Positions 33,295 to 42,586 are shown, counted from the first letter of the stretch. The stretch is 64,000 nucleotides of DNA from CAYNRA01 sp046296415 (GCA_046296415.1 JBKBLN010000002.1:372001-436000), one strand, 5' to 3'. Program-made: numbers and translations. Notes: generated by a model from the letters alone, not told the origin.

Positions 33295-33872
33295 GAAAAT
33301 TCTATATCCTTCTGTTTTTGGCAATCAGCCTACCCTTGTTTTCACAGGATTTTCATCTCCGAAATCCCGATACAGTCGAAGAATTACTTAAGAAAAACCA
33401 CCCCAATCAGTACCGTGCCATGCGGAACAAAGAAAAGTATTTGGTGGTGGAAAATTTACGGCGAAACAAGAGAAAACGCTTTTTTTTAGGAGATACGTTT
33501 CGTTTCCGGACAACGGATGATCTGGTTTTTCAAGATGAACTCAGCCGACTAACGGATTCTACCTTCACCATTACCTATTTCGACCTAACTTCGGAACGGA
33601 TTGAAATGCGAACATTCCGAATTGACGAAATATCCCACATCTACAAACGCCCCATACGGAAAGGTATTCGCGTACCCCTTTCATTGGCCGCTCTTTCTCC
33701 CATGTTATACGATTGGATGTGGCTCCGCATTCCCCCTTGGCAAAACACCAGCAGTCTGTATGGTATAGCGGCCGTCAGTGCTGCCAATATCCTAATTTCC
33801 AACAGCGACCTCCTTTTCCGCCGAAAAAAAATCACCGAGAACTATCGAATCAAGGTGTATCAGGCGTATTGA
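33291..33872 (+). CDS. Exported hypothetical protein
   Basis: A 193-residue protein I cannot assign. It has a signal peptide (MRKFYILLFLAISLPLFSQ), a basic segment (LRRNKRKRFFLGDTFRFRTTDD) and a beta-rich middle (DSTFTITYFDLTSERIEMRTFRIDEI), then one or two hydrophobic stretches near the C-terminus (VPLSLAALSPMLYDWMWL and GIAAVSAANILIS). It is the last gene of the eight-gene run; the ATGA overlap with DUF502 supports its expression. Confidence 0.7.
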   Translation: MRKFYILLFLAISLPLFSQDFHLRNPDTVEELLKKNHPNQYRAMRNKEKYLVVENLRRNKRKRFFLGDTFRFRTTDDLVFQDELSRLTDSTFTITYFDLTSERIEMRTFRIDEISHIYKRPIRKGIRVPLSLAALSPMLYDWMWLRIPPWQNTSSLYGIAAVSAANILISNSDLLFRRKKITENYRIKVYQAY

Positions 33873-34041
33873 GGAAGGTGTGAATACTTTCGAATTATGA
33901 ATTATGAATTGTGAACAGGCCTTTCTGTCTTGGGGGTTGTTTTACTGTTCATAGCCTAAATAGTCTAGGTTGAGGATAACCCACTGATGATGCAATTGGA
34001 CTGAGTATACTAAAGAGTTGTATACCAATGAATTATGAATC

Positions 34042-34215
34042 AATGTCGTTTAGTTAGTGGATTCTTCCACGAAGTAGCCCATGATTACGGCCCTTCAGGC
34101 CTTTTTTTGCTAGGGTTTGTGCCATTTTCCTAGCCTTCGCAGGCTAGGTTATTGATTAAACACCGTTGGTGCTGGATTACAGCAGCTAGGTAAAATCCCT
34201 TAACTAAACGACATT
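34042..34215 (+). repeat. 174-bp MITE-like repeat element, copy 3
   Basis: Full-length with both 16-bp ends (AATGTCGTTTAGTTAG and CTAACTAAACGACATT, perfect inverse copies) and the same internal stem-loops as copies 1 and 2. Confidence 0.85.
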
Positions 34216-34358
34216 GAATTATGAATTATGAACAGACCTTTCTGTATTGAGGGTTGTTTTACTGTTCGCAGCCTAAATAGTCTGGGTTACAGATAACCCA
34301 CTGATGATGCAATTGGACCGAGTATACTAAAGAGTTGTATACCAATGAATTATGAATC

Positions 34359-34532
34359 AATGTCGTTTAGTTAGTGGATTCTTCCACGAAGTAGCCCCTG
34401 ATTACGGCCCTTCAGGCCTTTTTTTGCTAGGGTTTGTGCCATTTTCCTAGCCTTCGCAGGCTAGGTTATTGATTAAGCACCGTTGGTGCTGGATTACAGC
34501 AGCTAGGTAAAATCCCTTAACTAAACGACATT
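34359..34532 (+). repeat. 174-bp MITE-like repeat element, copy 4
   Basis: Full-length with perfect 16-bp terminal inverted repeats; differs from copy 3 at very few bases (for example GTAGCCCCTG against GTAGCCCATG). It is the second unit of the tandem array. Confidence 0.85.
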
Positions 34533-34768
34533 GAAATATGAATTATGAACAGACCTTTCTGTCTTGGGGGTTGTTTTACTGTTCATAGCCTAAATAGTCT
34601 AGGTTACAGATAACCCACTGATGATGCAATTGGACCGAGTATTCCAACTTGGTGTGTATTCGGCCTGCATCCACATCACCACTTCATTTCAACTGCTGGG
34701 CCGCACCGACGGCAACAAACAGATTGCCCGATGGGGCAATGGTACGAAACAGTCAATAGTTTTTAGCC

Positions 34769-34800
34769 TTCATAATTCATAATTCATAATTCATAATTTT
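34769..34800. repeat. Octamer array (TTCATAAT)4
   Basis: Four head-to-tail copies of TTCATAAT. The same octamer, mostly on the other strand as ATTATGAA, flanks every 174-bp element in the window (around 440-460, 636-655, 1626-1640, 1813-1830, 33890-33910, 34030-34040, 34216-34235). Confidence 0.8.
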
Positions 34801-34849
34801 CTAGGCATTATCATCTCTGACTCATCTCTCATCACTCATCTCTCATCTC

Positions 34850-36823
34850 TCACTTCAAATACGTCGAAAACCAAGCGACATAGCGTTCAATTCGATCTTT
34901 CTGGTAAGAGGGTTTCGAGATGCCATGGAACTGACCGGGATAAACAATGAGTTCGGTCGGAATACCCAGCGATTTCAAGGCTTGGTACATTTGCTCAGAT
35001 CCAACCGCCGGGACATTGGAGTCTGACTCACCGACCATAAACTGAGTGGGTGTCTTGATCCGATCTGCTTTCAGGAAGGGGTACGATAAGGCTACATATT
35101 TATCGAAGTTTTTCCAAGGCGCACCCAGTTCATTTTCATATTGTTGAATGTACTGGTCAACGCCATACATGGAAGAAATCATTGCCACACCGGCTCCCGA
35201 GGCACCGGCTTTGAATCGGGTATCGGTAGCAATGCAATAATTGGTGAGGATACCCCCATAACTCCATCCTCCAATTCCCAATTTTTCAGGGTCGGCGATG
35301 CCCTGGGCTACGAGGTAATCTACGGCACCATGGATGTCTTGGACCTCCAAATTCCCCCAATCGGCCGAAATCGCCTTATTGAATGCCAATCCGCGCCCAT
35401 TGGATCCACGGTAATTGACGGCCACCACATGGAATCCCGCTGCGGCCAATTGTTGGCGGATCATATCAAACGAGTATTCATCCTGTGCCGTTGGACCCCC
35501 ATGAATAAAGAAAATAGTCGGGGCTTTTTGTCCCGCCGCAATTTTGGGAGAACGATACAAAATATTGGATACCTTGGTACCATCCTTGGAGGTCGAGGTA
35601 AAACCGCTCACTTGAGCCAATTGAATACCCTCAACAAATGATTTTTGATGGAAAGTCACCCGCACCAACTGATTGTTCTTCCATTGATACACTTCGGCAG
35701 GGGTCGTGGGATCGGCCACCAAGGCCACCCAACTACCTGTTGTGGGAATCAATTCCAAACTGGAAATCGTACGCTCTCCTTGTACTACCGGTTTAATGGT
35801 ACCACCCGCGGCCGGAACTTGAGCCACATACCGCGTTCGGTCGTCGGTTACGGTAAACAAAATCGATTGCCCATCCTGAGTCCAAATTGGATTGGCCACC
35901 GGGCGGTCTAGCTTTTGTGTCAAAACCTTGGGCTCTCCCCCATCTTTGGAAACAACACACAAGATCGTTTGATCATACATGAAATAATCATCCGAGGACG
36001 TTGACCGTAGGTAGGCAATTTTCTTGCTATCAGGCGACCAAACTGGCCGAGAATCCTGACCTGTCCAGGTTGTAATTTGCTTGGGCAATGCCTTGGCTTT
36101 AGCTTCCATGACAAATAAGTCGGTATTATTATTCCGATCCGGATCTGCCGTTCGATTGCTCACAAATGCAATGTATTGGCCATCTGGACTCCAGATTGGA
36201 GATGTCTCATTAAAATCCCCATGGGTTAACGTATCTAATTTTTGGGAAGCCAAATCCCACAAATACAAGTGGGTTTTTCGTTCACGGATGTACCCCTCGC
36301 CATCCCGTTTGAATTGAAAACGATTCACGACAATGGGCTTCGGAGTTTTGGACTTGGAAGTATCAGCGGCCTGGGTTAAGGCCAAAACGATTTTCTTTCC
36401 GTCCGGCGACCACGCGTAATCCGAAATAGAACCTTTTTTTAATTTCGTTAATGGCTGAGCCTCCCCTCCTCGGCGATCAAGAGCATAAATTTGAGAAACA
36501 GCATCTTGCGCTTTTTTGGTGGTAAAGGAAATGTATTTTCCATCTGGACTCCACTCGGGTTGCCCTTCACCATCTTCCGAAAACGTCAGAGCAAAAGTTT
36601 GATCATTGACCAACGAACTCAACCACAAGTCACTCGTTCGCGCATCCTTAGCAGAATCAGTCCTCGAAACGCTGTAGAGCGCCCATTGGCCATCGGGTGA
36701 AACTTTTGGGGAACCTACCGAAACCGTTCGGTAAACATCACTTGGTTTTAAAAGCCGATTCTGTGCCAACCCCGAAGTCCAAGCCCCGCAGGTAAGAAGT
36801 GCAAGTAAAATAGGTTTATACAT
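34850..36823 (-). CDS. Secreted S9-family prolyl oligopeptidase-type peptidase
   Basis: A 657-residue serine peptidase of family S9 (DPP-IV/acylaminoacyl-peptidase type). A signal peptide (MYKPILLALLTCGAWTSGLAQ) is followed by a beta-propeller with PD40-type repeats such as WSPDGKYISF, WSPDGQYIAFVSN and WSPDSKKIAYL. The C-terminal alpha/beta-hydrolase domain holds the triad Ser521 (GGWSYGG), Asp601 (GESDSNVP) and His633 (GQFHGIS). It would trim short peptides in the periplasm or at the surface. It is transcribed divergently from the second SusC/SusD pair, which may reflect peptide use, though no direct link is shown. Confidence 0.95.
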   Translation of the reverse strand: MYKPILLALLTCGAWTSGLAQNRLLKPSDVYRTVSVGSPKVSPDGQWALYSVSRTDSAKDARTSDLWLSSLVNDQTFALTFSEDGEGQPEWSPDGKYISFTTKKAQDAVSQIYALDRRGGEAQPLTKLKKGSISDYAWSPDGKKIVLALTQAADTSKSKTPKPIVVNRFQFKRDGEGYIRERKTHLYLWDLASQKLDTLTHGDFNETSPIWSPDGQYIAFVSNRTADPDRNNNTDLFVMEAKAKALPKQITTWTGQDSRPVWSPDSKKIAYLRSTSSDDYFMYDQTILCVVSKDGGEPKVLTQKLDRPVANPIWTQDGQSILFTVTDDRTRYVAQVPAAGGTIKPVVQGERTISSLELIPTTGSWVALVADPTTPAEVYQWKNNQLVRVTFHQKSFVEGIQLAQVSGFTSTSKDGTKVSNILYRSPKIAAGQKAPTIFFIHGGPTAQDEYSFDMIRQQLAAAGFHVVAVNYRGSNGRGLAFNKAISADWGNLEVQDIHGAVDYLVAQGIADPEKLGIGGWSYGGILTNYCIATDTRFKAGASGAGVAMISSMYGVDQYIQQYENELGAPWKNFDKYVALSYPFLKADRIKTPTQFMVGESDSNVPAVGSEQMYQALKSLGIPTELIVYPGQFHGISKPSYQKDRIERYVAWFSTYLK

Positions 36824-37011
36824 AAGGATCTAAATGAATAAATAAAAACTTGAATTAGAGAAAGTTCTGGGTGGAAGACAACAAAACAAGATCAGAAGGG
36901 TGAAAAAAAAGGTCAAATGCCCAATTGTTCCATTGACCAATTATCGACAAAAGCAATGCATTTATCCTGAAAATGATACCGATCATAAAAAAAAATTAGC
37001 CATTAGTGCAA

Positions 37012-37040
37012 TTGCATAAAATTTTTTTGGGTTAGATTTG
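37012..37040 (+). promoter_or_regulatory. Bacteroidota promoter of the second SusC/SusD operon
   Basis: TTG (37012-37014), an 18-base spacer, then TAGATTTG (37033-37040), matching TAnnTTTG. The start codon lies 38 bases further on, giving a leader of about 30 bases. The clean match fits the strong expression suggested by the codon use of the operon. Confidence 0.6.
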
Positions 37041-37078
37041 TGGAAAGTTAACAAATTATTAACCTAATCAAGAATTGC

Positions 37079-40000
37079 ATGAAAAAGAATGTATTCTTTA
37101 CCATGCTTCTGATCGGATTGGCTGCAATGACCACATTTGCGCAATCCAAGATCAGTGGCAAGGTGACCTCGGCTGAGGATGGCTCAGGTATCCCAGGGGT
37201 ATCGGTTCAAGTGAAAGGTACTTCCAAAGGTACTCAGACAAACGTAGAGGGTAATTACTCCATTGAAGCTTCCAAAGGACAAGTATTGGTGTTCTCGTTT
37301 GTTGGGATGACCACACGTGAAGTTACAGTAGGCAATCAATCGACTGTAAACGTATCTCTTGGTGATGATGCCAAAACGTTATCTGAAGTTGTGGTTGTCG
37401 GTTACGGTACGCAAGAAAGACGTAACATTACCGGATCAGTGGTTTCGGTGAATGGAAAAGCCATTGAAAACCTCGTGACTCCTTCCTTTGAATCGCAATT
37501 GGCAGGTCGTGCACCAGGTGTTCAGATTACAACACCCAGTGGTATTTTGGGCGCACGTCCCATCATCCGGGTACGGGGTGTCAACTCCATTACTTCCAGT
37601 GCCAACCCATTGATCGTTATTGATGGTGTTCCTGTTGTAGATGCGGATCGTTCCTCTGTGAACTCTTCCAACCCATTGGCTAACATCAACCCAGCGGATA
37701 TCGAGTCGTTCGAAGTATTGAAAGATGGTTCGGCAACGGCTATCTTCGGGTCACGTGCGGCCAACGGGGTTATTTTGATCACCACCAAGCGTGGATCATC
37801 CGGAAAAGCGAAGGTGAATTACAATACCTCCGTCGGTATGAACGAAGCGGTTGAAACCTTCAAATTATTGAACGGTGACCAATTCGTCGAAATCGCGAAC
37901 GAAAAACGTCGGAACGCCAACCAAGCTCCTTTAGCTAACCCAGGCGTAAACACAGATTGGCAAGATTTTATCTTCCGTCAAGGTTTTACACAACAGCACA
38001 ACTTGTCGATCTCCGGTGGATCCGACATGACCAAGTACTTCTTCTCGTTAGGATTCACTGATCAACAATCAGCTATCAAACCAAACGATCTAGCACGTTA
38101 TTCATTCCGTGCCAACTTAGATCATAAGGTGTCCAAGTCAGTTCGCCTAGGAACATCTATGTCGTACTCATTGACGGAAATCTTAGGGTTGAACAACGGC
38201 GCGAACTCTCTTTCAGGTGCCATCTACAACGCAACACGTGCACTTCCAAACGTTCCATTGTATGATCCAGCGAACACTCGTTTCGACGGATTCAACGTAA
38301 CAGCCGATGGGGCAACCACCGGATTTGGCGCGAACCTAGCTGGTCCAGACAACAACATTCCTAACATCGGATTTGTCATTCAAAACAACTTGTACCGCAG
38401 CCGGGCACACCGGATCTTAGGAAATGCGTATGCTGAAGTTGATTTATTGAAAGGCTTGACCGCACGTACCCAAATTGGGGTTGACTTAACATTGGCTGAC
38501 GACTTCCAATCTCTAGACCCACGTCATGGCGATGGTCGTAGCTCCAACGGTAACGTATTCATGGCCTACAGCCCAGCTTTCCGTTGGAACTGGCAAAATA
38601 CCTTGAACTACCAAACCATTATTGGTGAAGATCATACCGTCAACGTAACAGTAGGTGCGGAATATCAATACACCAACTTCTACAACTTTACAGGTTCAGG
38701 TACTGCGATTTCGGATAACTTCTATCGTCAGCGCAACTTGATTTCAGGTTCCTACAACAACCAATTCTCAGGTGGTGGATTCTCTGAGCGTGGATTTGAT
38801 TCGTACTTCGGACGTTTCAACTACGCTTACAAAGGCCGTTACTTGGCTTCGTTTACACTTCGGAATGATGGTATTTCAGACCTAGCCCCTGAAAACCGCC
38901 GGGGTACGTTCTTCGGAGGATCTGTGGGTTGGCGTGTATCGGATGAGGCCTTCTTTAATTCTGAGTTGATCTCCGACTTGAAACTTCGGGCCTCTTACGC
39001 CGAAGTAGGTAATACCGAAATTGGTACATTTGCCGCTATTGGTGGATCAAGTCCCGTACTTGGTGGAGCCGGAGCAGGTATCGGTTACGCTCGGGTGGCC
39101 AATGCAGGTTTACTTTGGGAAACGTCGAAGAAACTGAACTTAGGTTTTGATATGACGGTCGGAAAAATCAACCTTTCAGCTGATTATTTCACCAACAACA
39201 TTGACGGCTTGATCTTGTCGGCCCCGACCATTCCTTCCTTGGGTGTACCTGGAAACAGCATCAACCAAAACGTAGGATCCATGATCAACTCCGGGGTTGA
39301 ATTCCGTGTGGCGACTACCGTCTTGAAAAGAGGTAAATTCAGCTGGAATACCGACTTCAACTTCACTTGGTTGCGTAACGAAGTAACGAAATTGGTAGCT
39401 CCTTTGACATCCACTTACAACCGTACGGAAGAAGGCGGGCCAATTGCTCAGCTCTATGGATTCCGTTGGGCAGGTGTGAACCCAGCCAATGGTAACCCAA
39501 TGTACTTCCGTGGTGATCAAATCGTTCAGTACAACCTACGTCCTGGTGCGATCGGATTTAGAACCTACGATCCAGCCAACCCTGAGAACGTATCGGTAAC
39601 AGCCCCTGGCCCAACACAAGAGTTCCTTGGTAACACACTTCCAAGATGGCAAGGTGGTTGGAGCAACAACTTCAACTTTGGTAATTTCGATGCTGAAATT
39701 TTCACCCGCTACTCCGGTGGAAACTACATCATGAATGAAACATTCCGTGGTCTACTTGGCCAAGGATTCTCCAACAACGATGCTCGTATTTTGGATCGTT
39801 GGACAACACCAGGACAAATTACGGACATTCCTAAATTGTACTCAGGACAGGATGCCAACATGTTCCAAACAGCCGCTTCCAACTCTCGTTTCATCGAGAA
39901 AGGAGATTTCATTCGGATTCAGAACATTGTTTTGGGATATACCGTACCACGGAGCTTCCTTGACAAAGCATTTGGTTCGTCGATCTCGAACATCCGGGCA

Positions 40001-40153
40001 TTTGCTCAAGTACAAAATCCATTCACCTTTACCAAATACACAGGTCTAGATCCTGAATCCAATCAGTTCGGTGGCCAGTTGAACTTTGGTGTAGATTGGA
40101 ACGTAGCACCTCTCATCCGTACCTACTCATTAGGTGTGAATGTTGGATTCTAA
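37079..40153 (+). CDS. SusC/RagA-family TonB-dependent outer-membrane transporter (2)
   Basis: A 1024-residue TonB-linked barrel with signal peptide (MKKNVFFTMLLIGLAAMTTFAQ), a carboxypeptidase-regulatory-like domain (ISGKVTSAEDGSGIPGVSVQV), TonB-box region (LSEVVVVGYGTQERRNITGSV), plug (SITSSANPLIVIDGVPVVD; FGSRAANGVILITTKRG) and barrel. Codon use differs from the rest of the window: arginine is almost always CGT and Asn, Phe and Lys favour AAC, TTC and AAA, as in very highly expressed genes. It pairs with the SusD-like gene 29 bases downstream. No degradative enzymes are next to it, so the substrate is open; the divergent S9 peptidase hints at peptides. Confidence 0.96.
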   Translation: MKKNVFFTMLLIGLAAMTTFAQSKISGKVTSAEDGSGIPGVSVQVKGTSKGTQTNVEGNYSIEASKGQVLVFSFVGMTTREVTVGNQSTVNVSLGDDAKTLSEVVVVGYGTQERRNITGSVVSVNGKAIENLVTPSFESQLAGRAPGVQITTPSGILGARPIIRVRGVNSITSSANPLIVIDGVPVVDADRSSVNSSNPLANINPADIESFEVLKDGSATAIFGSRAANGVILITTKRGSSGKAKVNYNTSVGMNEAVETFKLLNGDQFVEIANEKRRNANQAPLANPGVNTDWQDFIFRQGFTQQHNLSISGGSDMTKYFFSLGFTDQQSAIKPNDLARYSFRANLDHKVSKSVRLGTSMSYSLTEILGLNNGANSLSGAIYNATRALPNVPLYDPANTRFDGFNVTADGATTGFGANLAGPDNNIPNIGFVIQNNLYRSRAHRILGNAYAEVDLLKGLTARTQIGVDLTLADDFQSLDPRHGDGRSSNGNVFMAYSPAFRWNWQNTLNYQTIIGEDHTVNVTVGAEYQYTNFYNFTGSGTAISDNFYRQRNLISGSYNNQFSGGGFSERGFDSYFGRFNYAYKGRYLASFTLRNDGISDLAPENRRGTFFGGSVGWRVSDEAFFNSELISDLKLRASYAEVGNTEIGTFAAIGGSSPVLGGAGAGIGYARVANAGLLWETSKKLNLGFDMTVGKINLSADYFTNNIDGLILSAPTIPSLGVPGNSINQNVGSMINSGVEFRVATTVLKRGKFSWNTDFNFTWLRNEVTKLVAPLTSTYNRTEEGGPIAQLYGFRWAGVNPANGNPMYFRGDQIVQYNLRPGAIGFRTYDPANPENVSVTAPGPTQEFLGNTLPRWQGGWSNNFNFGNFDAEIFTRYSGGNYIMNETFRGLLGQGFSNNDARILDRWTTPGQITDIPKLYSGQDANMFQTAASNSRFIEKGDFIRIQNIVLGYTVPRSFLDKAFGSSISNIRAFAQVQNPFTFTKYTGLDPESNQFGGQLNFGVDWNVAPLIRTYSLGVNVGF

Positions 40154-40182
40154 TTGTCAATCATCAAACTTGAAGTAGTATT

Positions 40183-41724
40183 ATGAAGAAATATGCAAAA
40201 ACCATAAAAATGTTGCTTTTGAGCGCTGCCTTCACCGGTGTTGTGAGCTCATGCGACGTAACTAACCTATCACCTGCCGACTTAATTCCGGATCAAGAGA
40301 CTTTCGCCACGGCACCTCGTGTGGAGTCAGCAGTTTTGGGTGTCTATGAAGCCGCTCAGCGTGGTTTCTACTTAGGTTCCTCTGTGAATGGTCGGGGGTA
40401 TCCGTTTGGAGCTGCCAACGTACAGCAAAATGAAATGCGTGGAGAGGATATGTTCAACGATCAGTTGTTCTATGAAATCACCTACATCGCAGGATACAAC
40501 CCACAAACCGCCAACAACAACGGGATGTGGATCTCCTTGTACCGGACCATCAACCGCGCCAACATCGTCTTGGAAAACCTCGATGGAGCCCAGCAATCCG
40601 GTGTCTTGACACAAGCTCTACGGGATCAATACCGGGCCGAAATGCTTTTCATGCGGGCTCTATGTCATCATGAATTAGTCCTTCACTATGCTCGTCCGTT
40701 CTCGGATCCAAATGGCAGAACCTCCCCTGGTGTTCCGTATCGTACCGTAGCCATCAACGATGTACCCAAAGTACCGGTTGGAGAAGCGGTAGGTCGTGGT
40801 ACCGTTGCGGAAGATTATCAGAAAATCCTAGCGGATCTTGATGAAGCCGAAAGATTATTCACCGGTGCAAACACGGTGTTCCGTGCGCGAAAAGGTGCAG
40901 TCATTGCGTTGAAATCGCGTGTTAAAATGCACACACAAGATTGGGCTGGAGTTATTGCCGAATACCAAAAAATTCGGACTAGCTACAACCTCACAGCCAA
41001 CGTTGCCGCTCCTTTCCGTAACGGAGGAACCAGCACAGACAACATCTTCTCGTTTGCGAACACAGCGGAATCAAACCCTACTGTCAACGGAGCATTGGCT
41101 TCTATGTTCGGAAACCCAGCGCGTGGCGCACGGGGATTGGTTAAAATCAGTCCATTGATTTGGAGAGCTACGTTCTGGCATCCACAAGATGCTCGTCGCG
41201 AACTAGCCAGCTCCAATGCGACAGGTTTCTACACCGATAAATACACAGATGCGGTGACTTACACCGATCCTAACCCGTTGATTCGTTTTGCTGAGGTCGT
41301 ATTGAATGCCGCTGAAGCGTATGCGCGTCCGGGTGCTCAACAGGATATCAACCAAGCGATTACGTTGTTGAACTCCGTTCGGGGCCGTGCAGTACCTGCC
41401 TCAGTTCCAGCCTATACAGCAGCGAGCTTTGCGACCAATGCAGCTTTATTGACGGCGATCTTCCAAGAGCGTCGAATTGAGTTCTTGGCAGAAGGTAAGC
41501 GTTGGCCAGATATTCACCGTCTATCCGGTGAAGGTTTGATGGCGGGGGTTCCTATCAAGGCAACGACTCGTTCGATCACCAACGTAAACTTCTATACTAC
41601 AGACCGCGTAATTCCAACAGATCACGCCGTTCCGTATAGCAGTCATTTGTTCTTGTGGCCAATTCCTTTGGAGGAAATCATCAATAACAACACTGCTCCT
41701 ATTGCACAGAATCCTGGATATTAA
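40183..41724 (+). CDS. SusD/RagB-family outer-membrane lipoprotein (2)
   Basis: A 513-residue SusD-like lipoprotein: lipobox VVSSC near residue 24, then DVTNLSPADLIPD and the TPR-like SusD fold (YRTINRANIVLENLDG; YRAEMLFMRALCHHELVLHYARPF; FQERRIEFLAEGKRWPDIHRL), and the canonical ending LPLEEIINN-type segment WPIPLEEIINNNTAPIAQNPGY. It is the partner of the SusC-type barrel upstream, shares its highly biased codon use, and is followed by a strong terminator. Confidence 0.95.
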   Translation: MKKYAKTIKMLLLSAAFTGVVSSCDVTNLSPADLIPDQETFATAPRVESAVLGVYEAAQRGFYLGSSVNGRGYPFGAANVQQNEMRGEDMFNDQLFYEITYIAGYNPQTANNNGMWISLYRTINRANIVLENLDGAQQSGVLTQALRDQYRAEMLFMRALCHHELVLHYARPFSDPNGRTSPGVPYRTVAINDVPKVPVGEAVGRGTVAEDYQKILADLDEAERLFTGANTVFRARKGAVIALKSRVKMHTQDWAGVIAEYQKIRTSYNLTANVAAPFRNGGTSTDNIFSFANTAESNPTVNGALASMFGNPARGARGLVKISPLIWRATFWHPQDARRELASSNATGFYTDKYTDAVTYTDPNPLIRFAEVVLNAAEAYARPGAQQDINQAITLLNSVRGRAVPASVPAYTAASFATNAALLTAIFQERRIEFLAEGKRWPDIHRLSGEGLMAGVPIKATTRSITNVNFYTTDRVIPTDHAVPYSSHLFLWPIPLEEIINNNTAPIAQNPGY

Positions 41725-41740
41725 TCCATTTGATTCGATA

Positions 41741-41780
41741 AAAAAAAGGGATCTTCTGAACGAAGATCCCTTTTTTTTAT
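41741..41780. terminator. Strong terminator after SusD (2)
   Basis: AAAAAAAGGGATCTT (41741-41755) pairs with AAGATCCCTTTTTTT (41763-41777) around seven bases, ending in a run of eight T's. It lies 17 bases after the SusD stop; A-runs on the other side allow it to serve the convergent HIT operon too. Confidence 0.9.
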
Positions 41781-41866
41781 GGGATAAAATCGATACCAAA
41801 AGGATCACAATAACTGTATTTTCAGGCAGGATCCAAAATGGAACGGATGGATTTTATCCGAACGAA

Positions 41867-42259
41867 TTAGACCAATCGACTTCGAATATCGGAAGCAATT
41901 CGCCCTAACTCTTCCTGGGAAACCTTTATTTTGGTCGTAAAGTCCATGTCAGCAATGGAATTCAACGGTATCAAGTGCACATGGGCGTGAGGTACTTCGA
42001 GTCCAACCACGGCCATCCCGACTCGTTTACAAGGAACCGCTGCCTCGATGGCTGGTACCAACGATTTAGCAAATGTTAATAACCCTGCATACGTTTCAGC
42101 AGGTAAATCAAAAATATAATCTACCTCCTGCTTGGGAATAACCAGGACATGCCCTTTGGCACAAGGAAAAACGTCAAGAAAGGCAAGAAATTCATCCGTT
42201 TCGGCAATTTGGTGACAAGGAATCTCACCTGACACAATCCGACTAAAGATACTAGGCAT
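41867..42259 (-). CDS. HIT-family nucleotide hydrolase/transferase
   Basis: A 130-residue HIT (histidine triad) protein, Hint/HinT-like: cytosolic hydrolases of nucleoside phosphoramidates and related nucleotides. The triad is HAHVHLIP at His91, His93 and His95; FSRIVSGEIPCHQIAETDEFLAFLD is the standard N-terminus. The ATG at 42259 is preferred over an upstream TTG. It is the last gene of the five-gene minus-strand cluster, six bases after the rhodanese gene. Confidence 0.94.
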   Translation of the reverse strand: MPSIFSRIVSGEIPCHQIAETDEFLAFLDVFPCAKGHVLVIPKQEVDYIFDLPAETYAGLLTFAKSLVPAIEAAVPCKRVGMAVVGLEVPHAHVHLIPLNSIADMDFTTKIKVSQEELGRIASDIRSRLV

Positions 42260-42265
42260 GTTCAA

Positions 42266-42574
42266 TTAATCTAAATCACGGTACGCTAAAATTCCACCCA
42301 AAACATTATGGACTTTTTCAAAGCCTTCGGATATTAAATATCGTTTCGCGCGATCACTCCGGGCACCACTTCGGCAATGGATGTAAATATCCTCCCCTTT
42401 CCATGCCTCCAATTCTTCGATGCGGTCAGGCAAGTCGCCAAGAGGAATCAAAACTGCTCCCAAATTATCCTCCTCAAACTCATCTTCGTTTCGAACGTCC
42501 AAGAAGTGAAAGGGCTTCTCGGCTTCGATTAGTTCTTTTAATTGAGCTGCGGTGATATCAAAATTTACGTCCAT
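42266..42574 (-). CDS. Single-domain rhodanese-like sulfurtransferase
   Basis: A 102-residue rhodanese domain protein. The catalytic Cys67 lies in the active-site loop IHCRSGARS, and the CH2A-like FHFLDVRNEDEFEEDNL motif precedes it. Such proteins carry a sulfane sulfur for sulfur relay or cyanide/thiosulfate detoxification. It lies 12 bases after the T9SS cargo gene and six before HIT, so it belongs to the same transcript. A short cytosolic form, no signal peptide. Confidence 0.94.
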   Translation of the reverse strand: MDVNFDITAAQLKELIEAEKPFHFLDVRNEDEFEEDNLGAVLIPLGDLPDRIEELEAWKGEDIYIHCRSGARSDRAKRYLISEGFEKVHNVLGGILAYRDLD

Positions 42575-42586
42575 TTTGTATAAGGT

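Larger units (their letters stand above)
33905..34650 (+). repeat. 317-bp tandem repeat array, about 2.3 units
   Basis: Each unit has a 140-bp spacer (ACCTTTCTGTNTTG..., then TAGCCTAAATAGTCT, ATAACCCACTGATGATGCAA, GAGTATACTAAAGAGTTG) and one 174-bp element. Starts of successive elements (34042, 34359) are 317 bases apart, and a third spacer begins near 34540. The copies differ at few positions, so duplication is recent, and the array probably varies between strains. Confidence 0.8.
33873..34849. other. Gene-free tandem repeat region
   Basis: I see no gene in this stretch of almost 1 kb. It consists of a 317-bp unit repeated about 2.3 times (33905-34650), each unit containing a copy of the 174-bp terminal-inverted-repeat element, then a decayed repeat-like part (34650-34760), an octamer array (34769-34800) and a low-complexity CTCATCT run (34811-34852) at the end of the S9 peptidase gene. 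Confidence 0.85.

Noticed and set aside
33905..34650. CRISPR array
   Set aside because: The repeat unit is 317 bp with no unique spacers between short repeats, and no cas genes are nearby.
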